Part shown: positions 49,101-57,085 of the stretch, piece by piece
Layout: every line of letters begins with the position of its first letter
How positions within the stretch are numbered: the stretch's first letter is position 1
Source: Ferruginibacter albus
GTDB lineage: Bacteria; Bacteroidota; Bacteroidia; Chitinophagales; Chitinophagaceae
NCBI RefSeq assembly: GCF_020042285.1
Contig: NZ_CP083388.1
Span: 2,692,001-2,756,000 of the forward strand
DNA length: 64,000 nucleotides
Direction of reading: 5' to 3'
Translations under genes and position numbers: made by a program
Notes under the pieces: generated by a model
Told to the model about the DNA's origin: nothing
The model's database searches: none
What the model saw: the letters and a program-made list of their open reading frames with translations, nothing else

Positions 49101-52100
49101 CGTATCAGCGGTAACGCAACCGGAACGGCTCAACGCTCCGCTGCCTTTATTCGTTCTGTAGCGGGTACAGTTACGTTGCGAAACAATGTTCTTGTAAACA
49201 AAAGAAATGGTACCGGTAAACAATATGCCATCAGCAATATTACTTCACCGGCAGCTTCTTCGTGGAGTGCATCCGGTTCAAATTATAACGATCTATATAG
49301 CAATAATGCCGGCAACATTGCAGAATGGGGAAGCGGAGTGAATAACAGCTTTGCACAATGGCAAACCAATTCAGGCGGCGACGCCAATTCCGTAAATCGT
49401 AATGTAAGTTTTGTTAGCGCTACCTATGACCTGCAACCGGACAGCACTACGAACTGTTCGCTAAGCAATACCGGTATCGCTATAACAAATCCTGTTATTA
49501 ATACAGATATCAACGACAACAGTCGCAATACAACCAACCCCGACCTTGGAGCGTATGAATTTAATTATACCGGGTTTTCGGTTACTGCGGATAACAGCTC
49601 TCCTGTTTGTTCGGGAAGTACGATAAGCTTTACCGTTGATGCAGATGATGCTGAAAATCCAACTTATCAATGGACAAATCCTTCTCATGCTGTAATTGCC
49701 ACTACCCAAAACCCGGGCATTGCAATTTCTACAGCAGGAAGCTATACCATCAAAGTAACCGATATATTCGGTTGCTCAGATTCTGCGAGCACTGTTGTAT
49801 CGTTGAATGCAACACCTACAGCTACAATAAGCGGCACCGCTTCTATTTGTAACGGAAGTAATGCTACCATCACATTAACCGTAACAGGCACAGGCACTAT
49901 TGACGGAACATTAAACAATGGAGATGCTTTTAGCGGAACTGCCCCTACCATCACTGTTGTAGAATCGCCTTCTGCCAATACCACATATACCATCGCCACC
50001 ATGAGTGACAGCACCTGTACTTCCAAAACAAGCGATCTAAAAGACAGCGCTGTAATCACTGTAAACACAGGCATCTGGACAGGCGCTGTTAGCACAGACT
50101 GGAACGATGCTTCCAACTGGTGTGGAGGAATGCCTACTGCAACAACAGACGCAACAATATCTTCAGGATTATTGAATTACCCCGTTGTAAGCAGCGTAGA
50201 CAGCGTTCGCAACATCACTATTGCCTCCAACGCCTCATTATCTATAATTGCTGCAGGCAGCTTTGCAATAACCGGGCAGATCAATGACCAGGGAACATTG
50301 TCCAACAATGGCAGCATCATTTTAAAAGGAACGGCTGTTCAACGTTTCCCGGATAGCAATGCTACTGTATCCGCGATGAACAACCTTATCATCAACAATC
50401 CCGCAGGCGTAACTATCAATAAATCCTTTACACTAACGGGAACGCTTACCTCAACAGCAGGAACACTTGACCTGGCTGATAAAAACATTACGTTACAATC
50501 TGATTCTTCCAATACCGCCAGGGTGGCACCGGTAAGCGGCGCATTTGCATACAGCGGCGGCGGAAAATTCATTGTACAACGTTACCTTCCTGCACACAGA
50601 GCCTGGAGATTATTAACAGCTCCCGTAACCGCCTCTACCACGATATTCAATTCATGGCAAAACGGAGGAGTTTATACACCGGGGAAAGGAACATTAATTA
50701 CAGGTGCATCGCCGGGTGTAGCTAACGGATTGGATGCAAGCCCCAGTAACAGCGTTTCTTTAAAAGCATTTAATCTCGCATCGCAATCATTGACAACAGT
50801 TACAAATACCAAAACAAGTATTTCACCGGGTAACACCGGCAATGCGGACAACGCCGGTTATTTTATATTTATTCGTGGCGACCGTGATCCTGCAACAACC
50901 AATAATCCAAATTTTGGGCACACACCTGTTAACAGCACTGTGCTTAGTGCAGCCGGTCGTTTGCAAACGGGCAATCAAACATTTACAGCTTCGGCTACCG
51001 CCGGCGGTTTTACTTTAATTGGTAATCCGTATGCATCACCGATAGATTTCAATAATGTTTCTTTAACCAATGTTGCAAAACGTTTTTATGTATGGGATCC
51101 TACATTGAACCTGGTAGGGGCTTATGTTTTACTGGATGATATTGATGAAGACGGTGTATTCAACTCTTCTGTATTAGGCAGCCACCAGGGAAAAGAGATA
51201 CAATCCGGTCAGGCATTTTTTGTACAGACGCTGTCTGCTGGCAATGCTTCTGTACTAATCAATGAAAACAGCAAATCAACCATCAACAATAAATTAGTAT
51301 TCAGACCTGCATCTGTAACACAATCTATTCATATCGTATTGAATTTATTGAATGATGACAGCTCAATAATTTTAGCAGATGGAACAATGGCACAGTTCAG
51401 CACTAAATTTACAAACACCATCACTGTAGCAGACGCTGTAAAACTGGCGAATGTAAATGAAAGCATAAGCTTTGTAGAGCAAGGAAAAAAGCTGGCAATT
51501 GAAAGAAGAGCGCCTGCTGTTGCCAATGATACGCTATTGCTTAACCTGGCAAATACTACCAAAAGAAATTACCAGCTTTCTGTTTCCAGTGATAATTTTA
51601 CTGCTTCCGATTTTTCAGCTTATTTATTGGATAATTATACCGGCACTAAAACACCGCTTTCCTATACAGGGCCTGTTACCATTAATTTCAGTATCGATTC
51701 CAATTCAAGTTCCCAGGCTGCTAACCGGTTCCAGATCATATTCAATGGCGACAATGCTTTACCCGTTACATTCACCAGCGTTAAAGCCGGTAAGCAACAA
51801 AATAAAGCAGCGGTTCAATGGAATGTGGAAAATCAAACCAATATCAAAGAATACATAGTTGAAAGATCGGCTGATGGAAAAAATTTCAGCCAGGCTGCCA
51901 TAGTAAATGCAAATACGAACAGTTCAACCACCAGCTACAATTGGACAGACGATGCTTCCATAACAGGCGACAGCTATTATAGAATAATAAGTGTGGACCT
52001 TGATGGCACTACACAAAACAGCCAGGTAGTAAAAGTAAATTTTGCAGCGGCAGTTACGGCTACTATTTCTGTTGCGCATAATCCTGTGATCAATGGTTCC

Positions 52101-52316
52101 ATTGAATTACTGTTTAGCAATAGTACAGCCGGGCAGTATACACTTAATGTATACACACCGATCGGTCAGCTCATACAAACCAATGCGCTCAATTGTACAG
52201 CAACCAATACAAAGCTGGATGTTCCTTTAAGCAAACAGCTGTCTGCAGGAGTTTATTACCTGGAAGTAATGGATGCTAAAGGCGCATATGGAAAAATAGC
52301 TTTGGAGATCAGGTAA
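40182..52316 (+). CDS. Giant T9SS surface protein with parallel beta-helix repeats
   Basis: About 4,044 aa from the ATG at 40182 (a GTG eight codons upstream is less likely). A signal peptide ends at LTAIAQ. The bulk is Asn/Thr/Ser/Gly-rich with hundreds of short N-x-(I/V)-x-x-N rungs, typical of right-handed parallel beta-helices. Two long modules alternate: B (about residues 430-985 and 1560-2120) and A (about 997-1500 and 2269-2750), with a 140-residue insert (about 2124-2267, TTPPSISYTAL onward). Then Ig/PKD-like domains (about 3130-3300), a WTGAVSTDWNDASNW segment, and a C-terminal cassette ending in a Por-type sorting domain (AHNPVINGS). It is probably a surface adhesin or stalk carried by T9SS. 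Confidence 0.9.
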   Translation: MKFQNPYAKGNAIAFCILFINLTAIAQINGTKTIPGDYATISAAVTALNTSGVGSGGVTFNIAANYTETISATISLTATGTSANPIVFQKDPVANGANPLLTSYTGGVGTPATAVQDGIWRLVGSDYVTINGIDLKENSANTGNPATMEYGYALYKASTTNGCQYVTIKNCTISLSNINNATGTAPMTDGSAGIIVMNALPAAAITALSPSTVDGTNSYNKFYKNTIQNCNTGISLIGYAASSPFTLADDFNDVGGNSIATGNTIVNYGGAAGATNPAVAIRTSAQYDLNVSYNSINNNNGAGTNHPNTLRGIYINTAKSANVTVTNNTITVNGGGTTQNIIGIDNASGSTAAGNTVTIANNTISNSTYTTATTGGFYGINNSGTPSVLNVTNNIISNNTNSAVTTGFLYGIYNSGAAATVFISNNTVTGNATTALTTGVFSGIYNSGSCTRLMVDSNTIAGSTTTSLSGPYYAIYNTGTVTTAININNNNIGTNTSNAITYNAASSGSLIGIYVTKGGTTAALSISNNNFQGINYAVAGTGSNTYISNSAATLSQAINNNTFTNLNVNTTGSITFLSNGVIVSSAGTQNVNNNSITGTFTKAAAGGTVTLFTSTASSLAGAVINNNNNNFSNITVTGGTTIAGWVNTDAGASTKTIQNNTFYNWSGGTGSVTGMSANITGTGNSITGNTISNITSSGAITGLSTSTGNNNVYSNSIDSLTTNGASVVTGIAIPGGTNNKVFKNKIYDLQASITGGTVNGILISGTSIVAATVYNNQIANLRTPASSAADPIRGISITAASANSTINVYYNTIYLNASSTGTNFGTTGIYHAASATATTAALNLRNNIICNTSTPNGTGLIVALRRSSSLLTNYASASNNNLLYAGSAGSTRLIFYDGTNADQTLASYKTRVATRDAQTVTEDISSKFLSTNGASSNFLHLDASKATLAESGGSSITNYTDDADGQTRYGNTGYAGSGTATDIGADEFDGTKSAAMSGTYYVGTGQTFTSLTKVGGLFASINSLGLSGDVTVYITSDLSEDGANTLYKWNETGAGNYALTIQPDASSLRTISGDVVNGLIRFNNAGNITIDGSNGTANNYLTFRNTNAAGTTGTAFTFINGASGNTITNCNIEAYANATNGTILFSTSTVAGGNSDNTISNCNINATVNSNTGNVCIYSAGTVGNENNSNTISNNTIYNYRDRAVDITSAGSTAWTISGNSIYNGTVTGSISYAASTTLHGIRILGGSGYTISNNYIGGSAAMATGSNAVYSSTLGIMSYQGILLTSNSANAASYIKGNKIAGISVSAVPTSTTAANVFIGIETNGSGITIGGANSGEGNTIGSNTNNSSITVTTSTTTATKKSLIIGINCLSTGGAVTGNQVSSIDITNIGTAPAPSTFTGILVNNATPPSQVTNNIIGSTGSGAITNNIRVLSTSTATTTALIGISAGALINSTLQISGNIIQNISHQSATASGTFTGINNAAISPAVITITGNTITGNANNATAGVFYGIYSNAASSSIAITSNVISNDTSTATGAGALYGIYTASTPSSIAINSNTFSGNITGALTTGLFVGIYNAATPATLTINNNSFYGNATTAVSGVHYSIYNSGAVSSTININGNIIGTSTSNAITYNAANSGSQVFIYNAGGTAAAALSISSNTFQGINYATAGTGNNTYILNSAATLSQAINGNTFTNLNVNTSGNITFISDNVIVAATGTQNVNNNSISGTFTKKAGGTVTLFTSTASSVAGAVINNNTNNFSNITVTGATAIAGWINTDAGAGTKTIQNNTFSTWSGGTSSVTALSVNITATGNAVTGNAINNITSGAAITGIATAAGNDNIYLNTINALSTTGASAVSAIAITAGTTKNIYKNKIYDIGGTNASSTVNGILVSGGTTVNIYNNLLGNLTAGAANSTTDVIRGISVTSTTATSNVNVYYNTIYINATSTGTNFSSSGIYHTTSATATTAALDLRNNIVMNTSTPKGTGITAAYRRSSAALTNFASTANNNLFYAGTPATNKLIYYDGTNSDQALTAYKTRVSTRESSSVTEDLSSKFLSTTGSSSVFLHINNSLSTQIESGGANVTGFTDDVDGQIRAGNTGYVGSSSSPDIGADEIFGLETTPPSISYTALSNTTSTVNRSITGITITDGSGVNNNAGTKPRIYYKRYSDANTFVDNTASTNGWKYTEATNTSSPYTFTINYSLLYGGSSATVGAIQYFVVAQDIATTANVGINSGTFTVTPASVALTASAFPITGTVNNYNIPFSGTYNIGNTEVFKSLTKTDGLFAAINSVGLIGNTTITITSDLSEDGTIALNQWVESGTGNYTLTVQPDAATMRTVSGSAATGLIRLDGSDRVTFDGSNGGSGSYLSFKNTNTSGTTGTAFTFINGATNNTIKYCDAEAYADATDGVILFGTTGSVGNSNNLIDNCTVNATINSNTGTVAIYSSGTAGNENSSNTISNNTIYNYKQRAIDIAATGSTAWTISNNSFYNGTISGSINYAANTALQGIRIAGGSGYSILNNYIGGNSALASGTNATYASTLGSISYTGISLTTNNASPASYIKGNIIKKISLSTIPTAAGTGIFTGIETYGSGINIGGTADGDGNRIGSLTQNGSITVATSTTAATNTSFIRGINCQSNNGSIDGNQVTGVDISNTGTSPAASAFQGIYVNAAAAPSEINNNTIGSTTKLNSIRVLSTSTAAATSLTGIVLGSAVSSTVQVNSNAIENISNLSTTSSGSFTGIYNGASSGAAVTISSDTIQNINSVNNSNVGSTMYAGIVSASTSAITNNIINSITLASIGNNAQLIGIDVAGAYTHTISGNTITTLSTPSTKTVSSIELSSPATATIIGILNEATAANQVISNNIISGLYSTTISALNTSVVGMGITATASGTIYKNRLANLSNTSTGSAPGICGITAFDGSFTAYNNVINLANTSNIDNATNSNGVKLYGVNHATSNNWNYYHNTIRISGNATGTAQRSAAFIRSVAGTVTLRNNVLVNKRNGTGKQYAISNITSPAASSWSASGSNYNDLYSNNAGNIAEWGSGVNNSFAQWQTNSGGDANSVNRNVSFVSATYDLQPDSTTNCSLSNTGIAITNPVINTDINDNSRNTTNPDLGAYEFNYTGFSVTADNSSPVCSGSTISFTVDADDAENPTYQWTNPSHAVIATTQNPGIAISTAGSYTIKVTDIFGCSDSASTVVSLNATPTATISGTASICNGSNATITLTVTGTGTIDGTLNNGDAFSGTAPTITVVESPSANTTYTIATMSDSTCTSKTSDLKDSAVITVNTGIWTGAVSTDWNDASNWCGGMPTATTDATISSGLLNYPVVSSVDSVRNITIASNASLSIIAAGSFAITGQINDQGTLSNNGSIILKGTAVQRFPDSNATVSAMNNLIINNPAGVTINKSFTLTGTLTSTAGTLDLADKNITLQSDSSNTARVAPVSGAFAYSGGGKFIVQRYLPAHRAWRLLTAPVTASTTIFNSWQNGGVYTPGKGTLITGASPGVANGLDASPSNSVSLKAFNLASQSLTTVTNTKTSISPGNTGNADNAGYFIFIRGDRDPATTNNPNFGHTPVNSTVLSAAGRLQTGNQTFTASATAGGFTLIGNPYASPIDFNNVSLTNVAKRFYVWDPTLNLVGAYVLLDDIDEDGVFNSSVLGSHQGKEIQSGQAFFVQTLSAGNASVLINENSKSTINNKLVFRPASVTQSIHIVLNLLNDDSSIILADGTMAQFSTKFTNTITVADAVKLANVNESISFVEQGKKLAIERRAPAVANDTLLLNLANTTKRNYQLSVSSDNFTASDFSAYLLDNYTGTKTPLSYTGPVTINFSIDSNSSSQAANRFQIIFNGDNALPVTFTSVKAGKQQNKAAVQWNVENQTNIKEYIVERSADGKNFSQAAIVNANTNSSTTSYNWTDDASITGDSYYRIISVDLDGTTQNSQVVKVNFAAAVTATISVAHNPVINGSIELLFSNSTAGQYTLNVYTPIGQLIQTNALNCTATNTKLDVPLSKQLSAGVYYLEVMDAKGAYGKIALEIR
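41460..46550 (+). repeat. Internal long-module duplication in the giant gene
   Basis: The protein segment around LSQAINNNTFTNLNVNT (DNA from 41841) recurs as LSQAINGNTFTNLNVNT (DNA from 45240), an offset of about 3.4 kb that holds from the VFSGIYN region near 41.5 kb to the DIGADE motif (43.12 and 46.52 kb). The DLSEDG landmark recurs at 43290 and 47106, 3,816 nt apart; the extra 417 nt are the 46.55-46.98 kb insert. The DNA copies differ at many synonymous positions, so the duplication is old. Confidence 0.8.
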
Positions 52317-52472
52317 CCGTGAGTAGCATGGAAGAAGGACCTGCATGGCATTTTATTAAACTTTGTTTATTATATTTTTTAACTTTATAAATACTGATAC
52401 CTATTTTGTTTCATTTTTAATACCATCCTGTTAAAATAATATTGTACCTCTTTATTATAAATACAGTTCATT

Positions 52473-53642
52473 ATGTTTAACGGTCAACTTATTTTTAAAG
52501 CAGTTGTATTTATTATTTTAATTAACCTGTATGCCTGTTCAGGCTCGCAGCAGAAAAAAGACAACACCGTTCCTGTTAGTGATACCACTACTACAGCAGC
52601 AGACGGCAAGGGTTTTCTCAAAATGAAACTGTCGGGCATTACCGATGAGCAGGTGACAAAAGGCACCGCCTTTTTGTTTATGCTGCCCGAGGGATGGACG
52701 TATTCGGGAAATATATCCTGGGATTTTTCGAGCGCTAATTTTCCTGCAAGAGGAGAAATGCAGGTAAGCAATGCAGACAATACTGTTCTGCAACATATAT
52801 ATCCAATGAAGGCGTTTATGCTTGGTACGCAAATGCTTTATATGAGCGGCTTTCGCCCGGGCTCCAAATACATGGGGTGTTATGTGCAAAGCCAGCTTCC
52901 GCCCGATACAAAGACAGCTTTACTGAACGAAGTAACGGCACAACGATTATTACCGGCCGGTTTTAAAATAGCCGATACAAAAGTTACACCGGTGCCTGCC
53001 AGCACCAATCCTGCAGATGTTGCAGCCGTACGTAATAACCCACAGGCAGCTTTTTTCAGCGATAATATTATCATTACCGGCACATTCAATAAAAACGGCG
53101 AAGAATGGAAAGCGTTTGTTTCAGGTAATGTGAATGGCATGGTCAATAAAACTGCGGGGTATGCTTCATGGAGCATAACCCCTATGATCACCTTTATAAA
53201 AAATGATCCGCATGAAAAAGAAAATGAAATGTTGGTTGATGCCGTTTACAGATCGATCCGGCCCAGCAAGCAATTCGTAGAAGTGCAATTACAGGTAACA
53301 AAAATGTTAACTAATCAATTTTACGCCAACCAGCGAACGATAGCAGCCATAAGCCAAAATATCAGCCGCAATAGCGATGCATTTTTGGCAAACATTGATA
53401 AACAATATGCCACCCACAGCAGTACAGGCAGTACGGGCAGCAGCACGGATGCATTTGACCAATACATACGCGGTACCGAAAATTATAAAGACCCCGATGG
53501 TGATGTGTACGAACTGCCGGCAAACTATAACAATGCATGGAAGAGTGGCAATGGAGAAGTAATAATGACGAATAATACAGGGTATAACCCTAATGAGGAC
53601 ATGAACGTAAGTAACCAGACATGGCAACCGCTTAATAAATAA
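52473..53642 (+). CDS. Lipoprotein of unknown function
   Basis: 389 aa. The signal ends in a lipobox, LINLYACSGSQQ, so it should be lipid-anchored. The body includes TKGTAFLFMLPEGWTYSGNI, an aromatic/Pro-rich middle, and a C-terminal low-complexity part (STGSTGSSTDAFDQYIRGTENYKDPDGDVYELP). The latter ends with a domain-like segment that often appears in lipid-anchored hypothetical proteins of environmental bacteria. I do not recognise the family. It is 156 nt after the giant gene on the same strand and might be its partner, but nothing in the sequence proves this. Confidence 0.75.
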   Translation: MFNGQLIFKAVVFIILINLYACSGSQQKKDNTVPVSDTTTTAADGKGFLKMKLSGITDEQVTKGTAFLFMLPEGWTYSGNISWDFSSANFPARGEMQVSNADNTVLQHIYPMKAFMLGTQMLYMSGFRPGSKYMGCYVQSQLPPDTKTALLNEVTAQRLLPAGFKIADTKVTPVPASTNPADVAAVRNNPQAAFFSDNIIITGTFNKNGEEWKAFVSGNVNGMVNKTAGYASWSITPMITFIKNDPHEKENEMLVDAVYRSIRPSKQFVEVQLQVTKMLTNQFYANQRTIAAISQNISRNSDAFLANIDKQYATHSSTGSTGSSTDAFDQYIRGTENYKDPDGDVYELPANYNNAWKSGNGEVIMTNNTGYNPNEDMNVSNQTWQPLNK

Positions 53643-53696
53643 TGTTGTATGCGCAGGTATGCAACTTGATTGATACAATGCTAGAAGATTTTACTA

Positions 53697-53733
53697 AAAA
53701 GAAAAGGACTGCTGTCAGAAGTCCTTTTCTTTT
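53697..53733. terminator. Bidirectional intrinsic terminator
   Basis: AAAAGAAAAGGACT (53697-53710) and AGTCCTTTTCTTTT (53720-53733) are perfect reverse complements with a 9-nt loop. The structure lies between the convergent lipoprotein gene and the frameshifted gene at 53747-54446 and has A/T runs on both sides, so it serves both strands. Confidence 0.88.
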
Positions 53734-53746
53734 ATAAATGCAAAAA

Positions 53747-54446
53747 TCAATTACCCGAAACTGTTATACTTGCCGGATCACTCCACATACCAGCCTGCAC
53801 ATCATTATAACGATAGATCGCTTTGTATTTCCAGACAGCGCTTGCACCTAAAGCAGGTAGAGGGGCTGTATCCGTATAGTTTGGATAAGTGTCGTATGCC
53901 AATAATTGCCAGTTTCCCGTACCTCTATCTACATAGATCTCGATACCATCCATGCGTTGTTTTTTCCAAATTATTTCGGGTTGTCCGCCGGCTATAAGGC
54001 GTAGTTGCAAAGCAGGTTTCATTTCGTGTACATCTGTTATTTCTTCAACACCTTCTAAACCTAGGTCATTTCCATCTGCAACAGTGTAAGTATGACTGTC
54101 TTTAATACGATTACCAATCGAAGTTGCCCGTTTAAAAAGTCCTGGTGCAACGGAAGGTGGTGGTGGGGCTATATTCGGAGGCGTTGGTTCTACACTGGCA
54201 ACAGCACCATCTTCTACACCATCTATTAATTGATTTTTAAACTGTGTAAGTTTTAAGCTGTAATCGATGTACTGATTGCGATAATCTATCCAGTAATTGT
54301 AATAGGCAGCGCCTGCCATCATTTCCGAAATTTCTTCGGTAGTAATACGGTACTTTTCAGCATTAGCTGTTCAACTTTGCCGAAAAATTTTTAAGCCAAT
54401 TGCTTTTCTCAAGGTCTGCTTTGGGCAGATAGGATTTCTTTGCCAT
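53747..54446 (-). pseudogene. Frameshifted gene for a fibronectin-like protein
   Basis: The intact 3' frame (53747-54322 from an internal MM) reads AAYYNYWIDYRNQYIDYSLK, a Pro-rich linker (VEPTPPNIAPPPPSVAPG), then a fibronectin-III-like C-terminal domain (EIYVDRGTGNWQLLAYDT). Upstream, a second frame opens at ATG 54446 with MAKKSYLPKADLEKSN and stops at TAA 54365-54363 after 27 codons. The frame just beyond the stop, NAEKYRITTEEISE, continues into the downstream ORF. A 1-nt deletion or 2-nt insertion near 54365 explains the break. It is a true frameshift or a sequencing error. Confidence 0.75.
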
Positions 54447-55183
54447 GTTATTTTTATTTAGTGATTATAAATACAGTTTAAACTACCGACGATTAATTGG
54501 TCATCCTCTGAGCCGAAGCGTACGCCCCGAATGACTATACATTTATGCCGGAGGCTGAAGTATTGATGCTCAGACTATTTTCGTTGCTCCTCAATGACTG
54601 CAACTGAACGTCCGCTGCCCTGGTTTAAATATTTAATGCTTCAGCGTTTTTCCCCAATGATTTTGTGTAAATGCTGGAAGACAGAGCACACACACCTATT
54701 AACCCGGATTGCACACTGACGCATTAAGAATTTACCCTACAGCATCCAGTCTTCACAACCAATCATTGAGAATGGTATAATTACTTTCAAATAGCTTGAT
54801 CTTTTATAAAATAAGGAAGGCTTTTACAACGGATATAGGTGATTAGGAATGCTTAGGCAAGTAAATTAAAATGTGCAGAATTGTGAAGAAGATTGAAAGC
54901 CTTTTAGGACAATTGGAAAGATTTAGGATGATGTATGTCAAAGGAGGTTAATGACATTGTATTTATAAAATGGAGACATTTACTAAATATACAAAGCAGC
55001 TCGAATACTTAACGTAATGTCCGTAATGGAGGCGTTGTTGGGAAGAAGAGAATTTCTATAAAAAACCCAAGAAGGCTTTCAAAAATTGAAAGCTTTCTTT
55101 TCATTTTATTGGAGTTGAAGAGTTTCATAAGTGTTCAACGATGCTCATTCTAATTCTAAGTATTTTTGTTGCAAACTTAACAA
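54447..55183. other. Long intergenic region
   Basis: This 737-nt stretch separates the frameshifted gene from the KAP NTPase. It has no ORF of note and no recognisable RNA. A hairpin lies at 55069-55099, and a -7 box TATTTTTG lies at 55161-55168, 15 nt before the KAP start. It may contain decayed DNA, as GC-richer patches such as GAGCCGAAGCGTACGCCCC appear near 54520. Confidence 0.35.
55069..55099 (+). terminator. Hairpin upstream of the KAP NTPase, terminator-like
   Basis: AAGAAGGCTTTC, the loop AAAAATT and GAAAGCTTTCTT form a 12-bp stem with one G-U pair, followed by TTCATTTTATT. No gene ends just upstream on the plus strand, so it might insulate the NTPase gene or be a remnant. Confidence 0.55.
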
Positions 55184-56722
55184 ATGAAAGATATAGGCAT
55201 TAGTGAAGTATCAAGAAGATTTGAAAACCACCTACAAATAGAAAAAAATTTTAGGGTAATAGTATCAGGGAAATTTGGGTTTGGAAAAACCTACTTTGTA
55301 GATAAGTTTTTTAAAGAAAGGAAAGAGAAATTTAATAATATTACGCTATTCCCCGTAAATTATGTAATTAGCAATAATGAAGATATTTTTGAATTAATAA
55401 AAGCAGATATACTAAAAGAATTATTTCTTACCAATAAGATAGAATTAAAAGAAATTAAAAAAGATACCAAAGCTCAAAAAACATCTTTATTCTTCGAAAA
55501 TAAACCCTATTTAATTTACAAGTTCTTAATAAAGTTTCTTTCGAAATTAAATCCTACTCTTGAAGTTCCTGTCAGTTTACTAAACGAATTAAAAAAAATC
55601 TCAAAGGAGTATGAGAAAAATCAACAAAAAGAATCTAAAACATTAAGCCAAGAAGTCTTCAATTATGCAAGTGAAAGTGAAAATAAAATAGGAAGCATAT
55701 ATGAATATAATTATGTTACAAAGGCGATAAATATATTATTAGATGAAATAAAAACAGACGGAAAAAAAAATGTCTTAGTAATTGACGATTTAGATAGGAT
55801 TGACCCAGAACACATTTTCCGTATTTTAAATATACTTTCAGCACACAATAATCACTTTGGAGCTGAAAATAAATTTCATTTTGATTATATTATTTTAGTT
55901 TGTGACATTGATAATATAAAAAATATTTTTTATCATAAATATGGAAACAATGTAGATTTTGATGGTTATATCGATAAATTTTATTCCACAGATATTTTTA
56001 AATTTAGCAATGACGATGCTGTAGAAAATTATATTGATTCAATCGAAATAGCTGAAACAAAAGAAGAAAAAGCCTTTCAAAATTTTTTATTAAAAAAATT
56101 AGTTAGGGCAGGACTTTCTGTTAGAAAACTTATTAAATGTCGTTTTGAATTAAATTTCCCCACTTTTGAGACAGACAGGACAAACAGTTTCAAAACATGG
56201 CAGCCTTTTTCTCCGAGATTTGCCAATTTCAATTCAGACTTTGTAACATTATCGACAGATGTAAAAATTATTTATTTCATAAAATTAATGTCAATTGTAT
56301 ATGGCGATTTAGATAGATTTAAATCAGCGTTAGAAAATTTAAAAAGAGAGAAAGACAATGAGAAAGACAAAAATTTATTTGAAATCGCAAGTTTTATTTT
56401 ATTACAAAATCATATACTAAAACAAAACGGAATAGATCTTTACTTTTCCTACAATAAGTATTCAGACGGAGTGGGACGTATTAATTTGTCAGATTTTGAT
56501 TGGCCAATTATAAAGTATAAAAATATTAGATTTCGAATTTGCCTAAAGTGGAGAGCTGGAAATGTTTACGACAGCGCTTATTCATATTTTTCAGAAGCAA
56601 AATTGCAGCATGATCCCCATTCAGGAAATTTTGATTCGGATATAACAAATAATGATATTATAAATATTTTTGAAGGTATAGTTAATGAAGTAATTAACAG
56701 AGATTATATGAAATATTTATAG
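55184..56722 (+). CDS. KAP-type P-loop NTPase
   Basis: 512 aa. Walker A is VIVSGKFGFGKTYFVD (G29-K35-T36); Walker B is VLVIDDLDRIDPEHIF near residue 200. A DYIILVCDIDNIKNIF segment follows, as expected for KAP NTPases. I see no TM pair inside the NTPase, unlike many KAP members. The C-terminal half is helical and basic. Codon use is AT-rich and unlike the giant gene. KAP NTPases occur as cores of several anti-phage systems, but this one has no partner gene within 300 nt on either side. Its role is unknown. Confidence 0.8.
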   Translation: MKDIGISEVSRRFENHLQIEKNFRVIVSGKFGFGKTYFVDKFFKERKEKFNNITLFPVNYVISNNEDIFELIKADILKELFLTNKIELKEIKKDTKAQKTSLFFENKPYLIYKFLIKFLSKLNPTLEVPVSLLNELKKISKEYEKNQQKESKTLSQEVFNYASESENKIGSIYEYNYVTKAINILLDEIKTDGKKNVLVIDDLDRIDPEHIFRILNILSAHNNHFGAENKFHFDYIILVCDIDNIKNIFYHKYGNNVDFDGYIDKFYSTDIFKFSNDDAVENYIDSIEIAETKEEKAFQNFLLKKLVRAGLSVRKLIKCRFELNFPTFETDRTNSFKTWQPFSPRFANFNSDFVTLSTDVKIIYFIKLMSIVYGDLDRFKSALENLKREKDNEKDKNLFEIASFILLQNHILKQNGIDLYFSYNKYSDGVGRINLSDFDWPIIKYKNIRFRICLKWRAGNVYDSAYSYFSEAKLQHDPHSGNFDSDITNNDIINIFEGIVNEVINRDYMKYL

Positions 56723-57041
56723 TCTCTTTACCTGCCTAATGTTGAATAGCTAGCTAGCTTAAAAAAAATCTAAGTATATCCAAAAAGAAAAAGTTTATGC
56801 AAATGATATGTGCATAGTATGAATAGGGTTTTATTACTTTTGTACGAGAGCGACAATCCGGTTATTGCCACCCCTATCTTAAGTGCAAACCTTCTCATGC
56901 CATCCTCATAAAATTTTATGTATGTGTTTGGTGTGGCAGGTAAAATCAGTTATTAAATACAAAGAAAGATGTTTCCTTTTATCAAAGCTTAGTATATATT
57001 ATATGGCATATTTTTAAATGGAAGCTGTTTTTATGCAAATT
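56723..57041. other. Gap between KAP NTPase and the island boundary
   Basis: No gene is visible. A perfect TAnnTTTG box, TACTTTTG, lies at 56835-56842 on the plus strand with no ORF behind it, so a small RNA is conceivable. The 9-mer TATGCAAAT occurs at 56796 and 57032 and again twice at the integrase promoter. Confidence 0.35.
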
Positions 57042-57079
57042 AAAAAGGGTCTCAACTTTCAATTCGTTGAAACCCTTTC
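57042..57079 (-). terminator. Terminator of the tRNA-Val gene
   Basis: On the minus strand AAGGGTTTCAAC and GTTGAGACCCTT pair over 12 bp (one G-U) and are followed by TTT. It lies just past the 3' CCA of the tRNA fragment, so it is the original host terminator of that tRNA gene. Confidence 0.8.
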
Positions 57080-57085
57080 TGCTAC

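Noticed and set aside
40634-51562. Many antisense ORFs of 60-168 codons in the giant gene
   Set aside because: The repetitive Thr/Asn/Ser/Gly-rich coding strand leaves long open frames on the other strand. They share no family pattern and have no spacing of real genes.
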